Shown: positions 38,798 to 49,511 of the stretch, one piece after another | Position numbering within the stretch: the stretch's first letter is position 1 | How the letters are laid out: each line of letters starts with the position of its first letter | NCBI GenBank assembly: GCA_037102815.1 | Contig: BTPP01000001.1 | Span: forward strand, 3,807,001-3,871,000 | DNA from: Neurospora intermedia | Taxonomy: Eukaryota; Ascomycota; Sordariomycetes; Sordariales; Sordariaceae | Direction of reading: 5' to 3' | DNA length: 64,000 nt | The notes under the pieces: model-generated | The model's input: the letters and a program-made list of their open reading frames with translations, nothing else | Databases searched by the model: none | Told to the model about the DNA's origin: nothing | Translations under genes and position numbers: made by a program

Positions 38798-40688
38798 TCA
38801 ATCCACGCCATCATCATTCGACCTTCCCTCTCCATTGGGCCTCGCGCTCCCACCAAATCCCCGAGCAGGAGGACTTATAGGACTAAGTGGAATGGGACTC
38901 CTCGCTCCCCCAGGCCGTCCATGCGCAAGCAATCCCACTCCGCTTGCGCCGGCCGAGCGACCCCATCGCCCGTTTGTGACCACATTCAGGGCATTTTGCT
39001 CCGCATCCTCCTGTTTGCGGCCAGCATCTTGGAAGTAGTCCTCGTCGTCATCGTCGTCATCATTAAGAACGTCGTCTTCTACTATCACAGTACGGCCTGC
39101 AGGACTCAGTCTGCTCATGGCAACGTCGTGTTTGCCATATATTACTGGTTCATCATCGGCGTACATGTTGGGATCGCGTCCCAGGATTCGGTCGGCTTTG
39201 CTGGGTGTGCGTCGGGAAGGGGTGAATGACGGGGTACTTGAGTTACTGTTGCGCTGTGTTTGTGGCTGAGAGGAGGGCTGCAGGTAGTGACGACCCGCAC
39301 CACCTTGTGGTTGTTGTTGTTGTTGTTGTTGTTGGTTGGGCGGCGTCCATGTAGGTGTATATACAGGCGTGATATCGTCGTCGTCGGCTGGGCCCCATCC
39401 GGCTTGTCGCTCCCGCTGCCGTTGCTCTTCGCGCTCCCGAGCGATACGATCGCGTGCCTCGATCCACTTCGGGTTCGGCTCCCAGCTCCAACCGTCGCCG
39501 ATGGTGGTGCATACCGGGAAGGGCCATAGCCAGGCGTTGGTACCAAAGAGATGCAGCAGGTTGCGCGATGTCCCGAGATCGAAAGCGTGGGGCAGCTTGG
39601 TCGAGTCCTGCTCATCCAAGTAGTCTTCGTAGCGTTTACGGGCGCGTATGTGTTCCATCTCGTCGTATGTAAAGCGGCGGGAGCCTGCCTGAAGTTCGGG
39701 ATTGTGCTGGGAGGCAAGATCGTTGCGTTGCGATGAGCCTGAAGGAGTCGTCATCCGTCGCATCTCTTCACCTTCCTCTGGTCGTGTGACTCCTGGAATG
39801 GTGTTTTGGTGGATGTCCAGTAGTTGCTGACCATATTTAGGCAGCGCAATACCTTGACCGGGCGTATGCTGGTTGACGTAGGTCCTTTGCATCGATTCGC
39901 GCAGCGGAGACAGATAGCGCGTTTTCTCTAGACATTCAATGGTGGTCTGTCCACGGGAAGCCAGGTATATATGCCATCCGCAAAAAGCGGACAGGACGAT
40001 ACCGATAATTCCAGAGATGACGGAAAGCATGATGTAGTTGACTGGCATGAGGGTTTCGACGTAGGTGGTATTGCTCATTATCTCCTCCCACACCCACGAT
40101 GCCGAACCGGCAAAGCTGACCCAGCAGAAAAGTGATGTATAAATGAGGAACAGCAAAAAGGCCTTGTGATTGCGCAGGCCAACACATGTTGCAAGCCACG
40201 GACAGTGGTGGTCCATTTTCAGAACGCAGCGGCGGCATGTCGAGCAGTGGTGAGCGCGGTCGGGCTTACGTGCCTGGCACTTTTTGCAAAATCGGAATTC
40301 GCCATTGGACTTGACGGTGAAGGAGGTGGCAGTAGGGGGCGCTTGTGTAGGGAGGGTACTGTAGCCATACTCGTTGGTGGTGCTCCCGGGCGAAGTGAAG
40401 ACAGCGTATGTGTAGCACCAGTTGGCGAGGAGGTAGAGAACGACGGCGATGAAGCCATAGGAGTGACCTGTGGGGGGAGCGAAGCATAAGGTTAGCAGGC
40501 GCAACAGCAATGTTGACAACCGGGGAGAGGGTCAACCTACCTAGCCAAGTGACGCGAGATGGGGTCGTACTTAGCGAGACATCGACATAGGCGGCCCAGC
40601 TTGTCATAGTGTAAACGAAGGCGAGGGGAAAGTAGGTGACGCATGTGCAGCAGTAGCGCTCGAGTTTTCTGGCCCAGCGGCGCGCCAT
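38798..40688 (-). CDS. pfa3: DHHC-type palmitoyltransferase, Pfa3-like, one intron
   Basis: S-acyltransferase that palmitoylates cysteines of membrane proteins; yeast Pfa3 acts on vacuolar Vac8. I model exon 1 at 40688-40541 and exon 2 at 40467-38798 (605 aa). The intron (40468-40540) has donor CTAG|GTAGGT, a GCTAAC branch and acceptor CCACAG; the splice gives TWL-G-HSYGFIAVV, matching the family. Two N-terminal membrane segments precede a cysteine-rich domain that begins FRFCKKCQARKPDRAHHC; the catalytic DHHC is residues 135-138 (KMDHHCPW). Two further membrane segments and a TTxE motif (GQTTIECLEK) follow. The C-terminal third is probably cytosolic and disordered, with a run of eight Gln (from a TTG repeat near 39313) and an acidic run (NDDDDDDED). 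The tail is much longer than in yeast Pfa3, as is usual in filamentous fungi. Confidence 0.93.
39313..39335. repeat. TTG/CAA repeat encoding a polyglutamine run
   Basis: Tandem TTG units on the + strand, read as CAA (Gln) by pfa3 on the minus strand; gives eight consecutive Gln in the disordered C-terminal tail. Likely length-variable between strains. Confidence 0.8.
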
Positions 40689-42641
40689 GGTAGCGGATAA
40701 GGAAGAAGGGGAATCGAGGGCGGTCGAGGTGGAAGACGCTGTGTATGGCGTTGCGTCCATCAAGGATCATGTCTCTGTAGAAGGCAGTCGCGATCTTGAA
40801 TTGTGAAGTAAACGATGGACCCGAGAAGACGGGCTATTGAATGGAATGACTGCCGGATGAACCGTGGTCGAGTCCTGTGTTCGTTGAGGTAAGCTCGTTT
40901 CGAGGGTCGGGGATCTAGAACAGAGTCCGTGATCGCGAATCGAGGCTATCGCCAGTCCATCGTCTGGGGATATCGGGATGCGAATCTGCAGTGTCCAGGC
41001 TCTGGTGGCGTGGACAGGATGGAGGGGGGAAACGTGGGAGACGGGGGAGCTCAAGAGGCTGTTTCGGAAAAAGGAATGATCAAAGTTAAGTTGGCGGATG
41101 TGGGTGGATGTCGTCGAAAGTCCAAACATCGGTGGCCCAAGGGACTCGCGGAATGGCAAACAGCCATGCAGGGGGGGCGCTTCCAACCGCAATCAGCCTC
41201 AACCCTCACATCCAATCAGAACAAGAGCTACTGTTGGTTCTCGAAGTCGAAGCAAAAGAACCCTTGTGACATGCATTCCCGTTGGGATGCTGTTGCATTT
41301 TCATGTCGAGGTGCCGACGGGAACGTTGGCGAACTGCGGCTATCATCACGTTTCAACAAAAAAAATAATGATGAAGACAATGACGTTGACGTATCATGTT
41401 ATAGGATCGGCATCCAGCTCACCAACTACAAAGTCCAAATGTCTCAGCTTTCGGGGGCTTCATGTTTGCAACTGTTCAACTGCCCTTTGACTTTGTCTGC
41501 TCCTGGGCCAATCATGCGACCGGATGAAATGAGTTTGGATGTCCAACTTCCATTGTCAGGGGTGAACGGGGTAGGTTGGCAGTTACAGCGATCCACTGTA
41601 AATTAAACGGTGGGGTCTTCCCATCAAAGTGACAGGTCGAGCAGGCGTCGAGTTTCCTTTAAGTTTTGACTCGCGGGTAAATATGCAAAGTCTCATAATC
41701 TTGGTTATCTAGTGCCTGATCAAAGCTTAGATTGCTGGCCAAGGCCACTGCTGGATGTTGCGTTGACACTTGAAAGGGTTCAGTTGTGTGATCATGAAGA
41801 GACATCGATATTCAGGAGTACGTTCTACGAACCGTTGCCGAAACGCCTGCAGACGGACAGTCCGTGCGTCGCTGATGATGTCGTCCGGTACGTACCCCCT
41901 TACGTACCCGGCGCTCCACTGAAACCCCACCCGAGAGCTCGCTAGTACTGCGCAGTAGGCGGTCCGGATGACGGTCCCGGCAGCGGCCCGGTGCAATTCA
42001 GTCCCAGGTCCGTCTAGATTTCCTGGACTTCGTCTCTTCAGTTTGAGAGTCTCTGTTAAGGAGCCAAACCTGCTGCTTCCTAGTATTATCCAGAACACTT
42101 TGAAAAGAGCTCGAGGTGATGGTACGATCAACACCAATCGGAGTCTAAGGAAGCTGGCCCTGGTGGACATCACGGAAGGCGGCTCCTGAATGCGGGGAAA
42201 CTTGGAGCTGAGGCTGACCGTTGGCGGAGGTACGAAGGTAATTGCAAGGTGTCCTGTCATACACACATACAGCTGTGCCGCCCAGCCAAGCAACTGCGCT
42301 CTTCACCACTCTCTGGCTACAGTGACCGCGGTCGCAAACCGCATGAGGTTCACATATCTCTACCCAACTTCCATCACCTATCCCTTGAATACGTATTGTC
42401 TATTCTTGTGCATCTTGTGTGACATCTTCATTATAGTTTCGCTATATCCATCCTCAAGAAAACAGTCCTGGTTTCGAGGCGCAGGGAAAACCGTTTGAGG
42501 CCTTACCACGGATACTTTCACCACCAAGAACTGCCCGCTGCCGGAAGCAGTTGCACAACTTCCGGGCGACCCAAATACTTGACCATCTCGTCACTTAGGA
42601 ACATCATTAAGCACCAAAGAAATAGCGAAATCACCAGCAAA
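40689..42641. promoter_or_regulatory. Divergent promoter region between pfa3 and the UBE2J gene
   Basis: About 1.95 kb separating two outward-facing start codons. It should contain both promoters. A GTACGTACCC word is repeated (41886-41915). A 225-codon + strand frame at 40929-41606 lacks family resemblance and lies in the presumed pfa3 leader, so I do not call it. No TATA box can be assigned with confidence. Confidence 0.4.
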
Positions 42642-43686
42642 ATGGCAACACCAAAGTTCAACTCCAAGTCGCCCACCATCCGTCGCATCCGTAAGTTCTT
42701 TCAGCATAATGATCAACATCATCTTTCTTCTTCACTGCTAGACTCCAGGACTGATACTTGCTCAACCCATGGTAGTCCGCGAAGCCCAAGAACTCTCCGC
42801 TTCACCCTCCCCCGATTACACAGCCACTCCGCTCGAATCAGATCTCTTCGAGTGGCACTTCACCCTCCGCGGGCCTCCTAACTCGGTCTACGCCGACGGC
42901 ATCTACCACGGCCGCATCGTTCTCCCACAAGCCTACCCGTTACGACCTCCATCTTTCCGCTTCGTCACACCTTCCGGGCGCTTCGAAGCCAACCGCGAGA
43001 TTTGTCTTTCCATCAGCGGCCACCACGAAGAGACATGGCAGCCCGCCTGGGGAGTACGCACCGCCCTGGTCGCACTGCGCTCCTTCATGGAGACAGACCC
43101 CAAGGGGCAGCTGGGCGGTCTTGACGCGACCGAAGCCGTGCGCAGGCGGATGGCGACCGAGTCGAGGGCGTGGAAGTGTCAGGCCTGCGGGAAGACGAAC
43201 GAGGAAATTATTGGGGAGTGTGAGGAGGCAGCCAAGGAACACCAAGGGGAAGAAGGTCAGGCCGAGGTAGAGGTGCCGAGCGACTTGAAGATGGGATGGC
43301 GGGACGAGATGGACAAAAATAGCAGCGGTGCGGCTGCGGCGGCGTCGAGATCTGGGGCGCAACAAGACGAGGAGGATGCTGAAAGTGCAGAGCTGGCCGA
43401 AGGTTTCGTACAAACGGTGCCTTTACCACCTACGCCACAGCCTAGGTCGGTAGGGATTACTTCATCTTCCTCGACTCCAGCGCAACCAGGGCAGGGTGTG
43501 CCACAGCCGACGAGGACGATCCCTCTGCCTTCACAGTTTAATCCTCAGCCCCAGCCCATGATGCAGCATCGTCATCCACAGCAGGTTAGGGTGAGCAACG
43601 ACGAGGTGACGTTCTGGATCGACCGATTAATTGTAGTCCTATCCATCGCCCTCGCTGCCATGATACTCAAGGTTTTTCTGTCATAG
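42642..43686 (+). CDS. ubc6: UBE2J/Ubc6-type ubiquitin-conjugating enzyme, ER tail-anchored, one intron
   Basis: E2 enzyme that passes ubiquitin to substrates in ER-associated degradation. I model exon 1 at 42642-42690 and exon 2 at 42776-43686 (319 aa). The intron (42691-42775) has donor C|GTAAGT, a CTCAAC-like branch and acceptor GGTAG; the splice yields TIRRI-L-REAQELS, the conserved Ubc6/UBE2J N-terminus. The core fold has SDLFEWHFTLRGPP, then the family's non-canonical RFVTPSGRFE in place of HPN, and the active-site Cys at residue 93 (NREICLSISG), followed by HHEETWQPAWGVRTAL. A CxxC...C cluster (WKCQACGKTNEEIIGEC) comes after the core. The Pro/Gln-rich linker leads to a single C-terminal membrane anchor (WIDRLIVVLSIALAAMILKV, about 297-317). 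The ATG at 42769 inside the intron end is not the start, because it would lack the N-terminal helix. Confidence 0.93.
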
Positions 43687-44288
43687 GTGCCATGATTTCT
43701 TCATCAAGGCTTTCTGGCATGCGGTTTGGTTCTGCAGGGCAAGTCTGATTTGGTTGTTTTGAAAGTTTACACAGCTGGGATTTGGCGTTTATGGCGAACA
43801 CGAGGATGACAAGGGTGGATGGATTTTGGAAGGGCGTTTTCCTACGAGATTGGACTTCTCATAAGGGACATGTGGGCTCGTTTGTTGGAATACCCACGCT
43901 TTTGGACGCCTAAAGTACAATCATGCGATTTAGCATTTGGAGACAATGGAGATTATATATATACACAATAGTACTGGTACAGCTTAACACCTCGTGACCT
44001 TCCTCACAAAGGCATCGAGGCATGATGTGGACGAAACTAGCTAGTTGGCTGAGTGAGCGGACACGATGCCATCTTTGCGATGATCAAAGCGAGTGCCTAC
44101 TACCGCATCGGTTCTATGTGTTTCTTGGGAAAGGAAAAAAAAATAAAAAGAAGAAGAAGAAAAAGAAAAAAAAGAAAGTAAACTCATTCCAAAAGGCACA
44201 CATTAATGCCACTATACATGCATCAAGACTATTTCCACACACAAAGTATAGAGAGAGATCACGAATCGCCCAAATTTACAAGAGGGCA
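43687..44288. other. Intergenic: UBE2J 3' flank
   Basis: 3' UTR and spacer before the 5S gene. It contains an A-rich purine tract (44138-44180, A with interspersed G and T). No gene is seen. Confidence 0.4.
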
Positions 44289-44292
44289 TATA
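44289..44292 (+). promoter_or_regulatory. TATA element of the 5S rRNA gene (-29 to -26)
   Basis: TATA at exactly -29 to -26 from the first base of the 5S gene (44318). Neurospora 5S genes are known to need an upstream TATA at this spacing in addition to internal elements, so this supports both the +1 position and function. Confidence 0.85.
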
Positions 44293-44317
44293 ATTCTCTA
44301 TCCGGTCACAACACATC

Positions 44318-44436
44318 ACATACGACCACAGATGGTAGAAAACTCGGGATCCCGTCCGCTCTCCCATAGATAAGCTACCAATCGCCAGACTAGTAGTTGG
44401 GTCGGTGACGACCAGCGAATCCCTGGTGTTGTATGT
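44318..44436 (+). rRNA. 5S ribosomal RNA (dispersed, variant isotype)
   Basis: A 119-nt 5S rRNA gene, transcribed by Pol III with TFIIIA/TFIIIC. The ends ACATACGAC and GTTGTATGT pair as helix I. The conserved core AACTCGGGATCCCGTCC, CTCCCATAGATAAG and the 3' domain GGGTCGGTGACGACCAGCG are intact. Compared with the major N. crassa 5S as I remember it, differences are confined to nt 11-20 and about 59-71. They form a new helix II, GATGGTAG (44331-44338) with CTACCAATC (44375-44383), that pairs fully around one bulged A, so the changes are compensated and the gene looks functional rather than pseudogenic. A T-run follows as terminator. It lies alone between two protein genes, as expected of Neurospora's scattered 5S genes. 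Confidence 0.96.
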
Positions 44437-44445
44437 TTTTTTTTT
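44436..44445 (+). terminator. Pol III T-run terminator of the 5S gene
   Basis: Ten consecutive T immediately at the 3' end of the 5S gene, a standard RNA polymerase III termination signal. Confidence 0.85.
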
Positions 44446-45119
44446 GTCTTTTGTCTTTTTGGTCTTTTTGAAACCTCTTCCCTGATCAAGTGAAGTACAT
44501 ACCTGTTCTCCTCCCTCCCTTCCTCTTGGGTTAGTTACTTTTTGTTGTTGTTCGGTTTTAGTTGGTTTCTAATCCGCTATCATGGTGTGTGTGTGGGTTC
44601 TGCGTTGGTAAGAAGCGTCATGAGTGTCGCGTTGTCTTTTCCCTCTTATTCTCTCTTCGAGATTCGACTTTCGAGATTTGAGATTCGAGATTCGAGGATT
44701 GAGAAGCAGTTTGGAATAAATTCTGTTATATTCATCATATAAGGTTTTTCTCGGAATTGACGGGTGTGACATGGATGAAATATAAATAATGGTAGGAGGG
44801 TAGATGATTCGCTGTGGTAGCATTTGAAGAGTCGAGGTATCTTTACTATATTTACTTCAGGGCGAGGGAGGGCCTTTACAGGGTTGGTTGGTTGGTTATA
44901 ACGACGTCAGTCTAGGTAGGGTATCTAGCGAAGAGGAAGCGGGAAGTAGTAAGTAGAGAGATTGTGATGACAGAGGAAGGAGCTGTTGACGGCGGGAGAA
45001 GTGAGGAGGGAGGAGGGAAAACGCTACAAGGGCGGGGGGTGGAAATACTGTGAATGCGAATATCCCAAGTCTGACTGTTGGCAGTTAGCGTTGGAAAGAT
45101 TGCTAAAAACCAAAAAAAC

Positions 45120-45178
<59 letters not shown>

Positions 45179-46343
45179 AATAAGACTTCGAGCGATACAA
45201 CTGTGAAGTGAACATGTGTGTTTAGGCATTCGAAACAGGTGTCACTTCGTCTCTGTATAGCTGCCAGGAAGTATTTATTCACCGCATTATAGATTTTCGA
45301 CGCTCCATTAGATAGTTCTTATTCATCACCATCCTCGAAGCTCGAAGGGTTTGGGTGACGAGATGTCCTTTATGTCGTAAGCAATGAAAGAGACAAACAA
45401 GTCAACGATGAAACGAAGTAGTGACAGATGGTCGAAAATGATCGGTTTATAACCAAGTCAAAAAAAGTGGTATAGTGGTATTCGCTATGTACAAAATGCA
45501 ATGCAAGCGTTCCCTTTCCCTATTTTCTTTCATCCCAAACTTTGAAGAGGTCTAGTCGGTCCATCTCAGGACCTTATTCTTTACGCACCCCGCTGTGATA
45601 GCGTCTGACTGTCTGCCCGCCCATCAATAAGACCAACCGCCTTGGGGAACCCTTCCAACAGGCCCACCATATATCCCATATCCGTCTACTCCTCGCTGTA
45701 GCCTTGAAGTGACCAAAAACAAAGCAAAACAAAAGCCAAGCAGATTGATTGATTGGCGATGCGACAAAAAAGTCACAATTCAAATCCCATCCGTCCATGC
45801 CATGTCGTGCCAATGCATGCTAGCCAATTTAAACACGCCCGCCCGCCTTTCCAGTCTTTCCCACCCACCACAAACGCCTGTTTGGTCCGGGAAGCAAATC
45901 GACGCGCTTTAATCTCAGATACCACATGATCAGAGAATGAAAGAAAAAAGAAGAGAAAATACATAAGAGTAGTCGCTGGTGGGTTGAGCCCCTAGATCTT
46001 AAAGAGCAAATAGAAGATTAAAGAAAACAAAAGTGTATGTCAAGCTCTAGGTGGTGAGAGCAATGTGAGAAAGTGGCGTGTTGTATAGATTGCGCACACA
46101 CATCATAGTCAGGACAAGAGAAGGTCCGATGCCTTTTCCGAGATCGATGCCATCAAAGTTGAACAGAGTAAGATGTCGGCGCATCAAGCTCAAACAGCTG
46201 AGTGATACACGCTGTATGATCATGGCAATCTTTCTCGACGGCTGTTCTCTGCTGGCGGTCTTTGATCTTCGGTCGCCTTCTTGCAGTCCATGCATGGGCC
46301 CAGTGCCTTCCCGCCCGTTGCGGGTTCCTTATCCTTCACGTCA
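44446..46343. other. Intergenic between the 5S gene and cdh1 3' end
   Basis: No gene supported. A local array of TTCGAGA/ATTCGAG words lies at about 44655-44697, GGTTGGTTGGTTGG at 44884-44897, CTAGGTAGG near 44912, and a 56-A tract at 45121-45176. The right-hand end is cdh1 3' UTR. Confidence 0.4.
45121..45176 (+). repeat. Homopolymer A tract (56 A)
   Basis: Uninterrupted run of 56 A, preceded by shorter A-runs broken by CC. Third long A tract on the + strand of the window; no retroposon body is visible beside it. Confidence 0.9.
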
Positions 46344-48292
46344 TCATCGAATGACTCCCCAGTCACCCGAGCGTCCACTGCCGCCTCCATCCAGGTCGTG
46401 GACACTTTTCCTCGGGCTCTTGCCGAAGAGATTCCAGAACCGCAATGTCTCATCTCCGGCACCTGTCACCACGGTTTTGCCGTCCGGGCTCATGGCAAGG
46501 TACAGCACCCGATAAGTGTGACCGGTCAGGCTGGCGACTTGCGTCATGGAGGGGTACTTCCAAACGACTATCTGGTTCTGGCTATAACCATGCGTCGAGA
46601 CGATTTCGTTGGAGTTCTTGGACCAGGCAATGTTACAGACCTGACTGCCCGTGTCCACCTCGTTGAGTACCGTGCCGCGAACGGTGTCGTGAAAGATGAT
46701 GCGTCTGTCAGCAGTACCGCCTCCGGAAGCCAGAAGACCGCGTTGATGTGGTGACCAGGCTATCGCTTTGACGGCTGCTGTGTGACCAGAATACTTCCAT
46801 AGAGGCGTGTCGGAAAGCTTATCCCAGACCATCAACTTATTGTCGTTTCCTCCACTGGCAAGTTGGCCATCGTCGCAATTCCATTTGAGACCACACACTT
46901 CCTGCTTGTGACCAACCAGCTTTTTGAGCCACTGATCTGGCGCTCGGACGTCGCGATGGTATATTAGGCGATCCCGGGACCCTGAAGTGAGAATGTGAGT
47001 GTTCCATGCCAATGCTCCAACCCTGCCAGTATGGCCAGTCATCGTTCTTAGCCTTCTTGCTTTCTCAGCATCCCAGATCTGCACCAGTCCTTTATGGGTA
47101 CCAATAGCAAGGTGTGTCCCCTTTTGTATCCAAGACACGCTGGCCACCGTGTCGTCCTCCAACGTGCACAGCTTGTTGACTCTACTTGTTTGCGCATTCC
47201 ACATGTAGACGCTGGATCCTAAACCAACACCCAGGACGTTGGCGCTCCCCCAGTCGACTAGATTCAAGTAGTAGTCGTCTAGCAGCTCAGGGGCGTCCAA
47301 CACCTTAAATGGTACCTTGCTGATGGCGCGCGGCTGCTTTCGCGGGCTCAGTAGAAGTTGTTGGCTTTTATGTTTTATGGGTGAGAGACTGTAGATTTCG
47401 GCCCGGGTGTCCAGGTTGATGCCATGTCGACTTTGTGGCGTCCTTGATGGTGTTGGATGGCCGCCGAGGCTAGCATGTCGTGGTGATAGGTACGAGAACA
47501 GGTTCTTGTGAGGTGTAGAGGGGGTAAGGGTTGTCGGTGCTGCCGCGGCTTGCAGCCCATTCCGGGGAGGCGTCTGAGACCTTGTGCCCTCATGTAGATA
47601 ACCCCGCGATGCTCTCCTATGGTCTGGTGATAAAGACTCCGGGGCAATCTGTGGGACAGTACTCTCAAACAATTCTGACCGAAGCACAGTTGAGAACGTA
47701 CGGTTTGCTTCCTCAGCTGCGAAATTGTCAGAAAGGCACTCCAGGATAAGACTGGACCTTACCTACTTTTCTGAAAATGAAGCTCCCCCTGTGGCGTGCG
47801 CCTTTTCTGTCTAGGCGTCGCCGGAGAGCCCTCTTCATGCAAAAGACTAAAACTGGCTTGCAAATCCTGACCGGACCGGGTGGGAATAAACCTGATTAGA
47901 TGTCAGAAATACAATCTTGATGTCAACAGACATCCCACCTTCAGCAGGACATACCTATCTCCATTAATGCGCTGTCGCTTCCTATGCGAACTTGGCCCTG
48001 GTGAGGTTTGGCGTTGCTGAATCTCCCGGCGCAAAGCGCTATCAACTGCTTCGACATCCAAGCTGTTCACATGGTTCTCGGTTCTGGTTGGTGCTCGTGG
48101 GTTCCTGGCAATCTCCGTCGGTGGTTCCTCGCGCGAGTTTCCTGATGACGGGGGAGGCGGTGTTTGCAGCCTCGACGATCTCGTTACCCTCGTTGTTGAT
48201 GGGTGGACTGCCTGGCTGCGGGTTTCATGACTAGACCTTTTGGTGCCGGCCGAATGTGCGGCGCGCCCGGAGACGTCGCCGGTGGTCACCAT
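46344..48292 (-). CDS. cdh1: APC/C activator Cdh1 (Fizzy-related), two introns
   Basis: WD40 adaptor that brings substrates to the anaphase-promoting complex in late mitosis and G1. I model exons at 48292-47955, 47891-47767 and 47716-46344 (611 aa). Introns: 47892-47954 (donor GTATGT, acceptor AATCAG) and 47717-47766 (donor GTAGGT, CTGAC branch, acceptor CGCAG, only 50 bp). The first junction completes the C-box, DRFIPTR (residues 112-118), the second gives HFQK-T-EEANRTF, conserved in the family. A disordered N-terminus with several Ser/Thr-Pro sites (Cdk phosphorylation is known to restrain this family) precedes seven WD40 repeats from about residue 300. The last residues are ...GVIR, the Ile-Arg tail that docks on APC/C. 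Fizzy-related rather than Cdc20 is supported by the C-box sequence and the RAEIYSLSPIKHKSQ segment. Confidence 0.94.
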
Positions 48293-49298
48293 GTTTAATT
48301 TCGGGATTCAATACTGTGGTAAACCTGCTAGAACCTGTGTTGCTGATTTGACGTTGAGGAGTGGGTGAGTAGTTGACCGGATGAGGATAGTCTCTTGAAA
48401 CCGTGCGACGGCAGACTTAGGTTGGCTTTGTTTGCTTAGAGAGAGGGAAATGCCCGAGTCGGCGGCGGCGACGAGGTCGAGATAGGGTAGATGCAGCACG
48501 TGTCGCTTTTATCTGATCGTTCGTCCTTGGCGCACTTGTTGATGTCGTCCCAAGTCTGATGGGGTGAGAAGCCGGTGGGAAGGCAGACAGGTTTGGCAAA
48601 AAGCGGCGGTGGTGAACGGATCGACAATGCGCTGCGATGAAAGACTACTTCCTGTACTCTGACAGGGACTACAGTTGCTTTAGGCGGGCTGCGGCGCCGG
48701 TCGTCGCAAAATTAAAAGTTGTTCGCCGTGATCTCGGGTGTTGTCGCCGTGAAGCGAGAGTGTGACTATGCCCACATGCGCAGCGCAAGAAGCTATCGAT
48801 AATTGTTTCAATACGGTGGACGTCAACGAGTGGTAATTCCGGGGGGTGGCCTTCTTTCGTCCGCAGTATTGATTTCGGCGATCATAGGTGGTGCAGCAGG
48901 GTTGCGCGTCGGAACCGGCTTGTCAACGTTGGAACGGCGATAGCATTGAAGTTGTGGGCGGAGTCGGCGGGCGATGGATTGGACCGGAGGCAAGGTATCG
49001 GGATCAGAGGTTTGAATGTTGGAACCTGGTGTCGCCTGGTGGCCGTGGTTGTAAAGTCGAGGTAATCTCTGGAAAAGGTAGGCCCCAGGGGGTGGACGGC
49101 AGGTGGACGGGTGGGTGGGTGTGTGGGTGGGAGCGGGCGTTGATTGACACTCACCACTCACCACTCAACTTGACGGACTGACGGAGTCGCGGCAGCCAGA
49201 CTGAGCCAGTCGCGCCAAGCCGCTGACTAGCCGCATTGGGTCAAGCGGGCACTGCAACGGCCCTGTCGCGCACAGGCCATCAAAACATTGAACCCGCC
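48293..49298. promoter_or_regulatory. cdh1 leader and promoter region
   Basis: Upstream region of cdh1 on the minus strand. It contains short GT-rich microsatellite-like words (GGTGGACGGGTGGGTGGGTGTG near 49100-49130). No gene is seen on either strand. Confidence 0.4.
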
Positions 49299-49327
49299 AT
49301 CCCTTTAACGGTGCAGATGTATCATTT
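49299..49327 (+). repeat. Left terminal inverted repeat of the candidate MITE
   Basis: 29 bp, begins ATCCCTTTAACGG and ends GTATCATTT; partner at 49483-49511. Confidence 0.75.
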
Positions 49328-49482
49328 TTGCCAAGACCGGGGAAGACTTGCAGTACTTAGCGACTTGGCTGCGTCAGTCAAAAGTGCTGCAAAAGCTGGC
49401 GGAATCCAGGTATCTGCATGGGTACGACTGTAGAAGTGGATAAAATAACCACAGATGATTGGCGTAGACCGCCAAGGCGCCT

Positions 49483-49511
49483 AAATGATACGTCTGCACC
49501 GTTAAAGGGAT
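49483..49511 (-). repeat. Right terminal inverted repeat of the candidate MITE
   Basis: 29 bp, on the + strand begins AAATGATACG and ends CGTTAAAGGGAT; differs from the left repeat at one position. Confidence 0.75.

Larger units (their letters stand above)
49299..49511. mobile_element. Candidate MITE: 213-bp element with 29-bp terminal inverted repeats
   Basis: The left end 49299-49327 (starting ATCCCTTTAACGGTGCAG) is repeated in inverted orientation at the right end 49483-49511, 28 of 29 bases matching (one T/C difference). The 155-bp interior has no coding capacity. This is the form of a miniature inverted-repeat transposable element moved by a DNA transposase in trans. A target-site duplication is not clear: if the repeats are taken to begin at CCCTTT, an AT dinucleotide flanks both sides, otherwise none is visible. 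I cannot assign it to a named family. The near-identity of the two ends argues for a young insertion or selection on the palindrome. Confidence 0.6.

Noticed and set aside
40929-41606. 225-codon frame in the pfa3-UBE2J spacer
   Set aside because: Begins without a good start, has no domain and covers the likely pfa3 leader.
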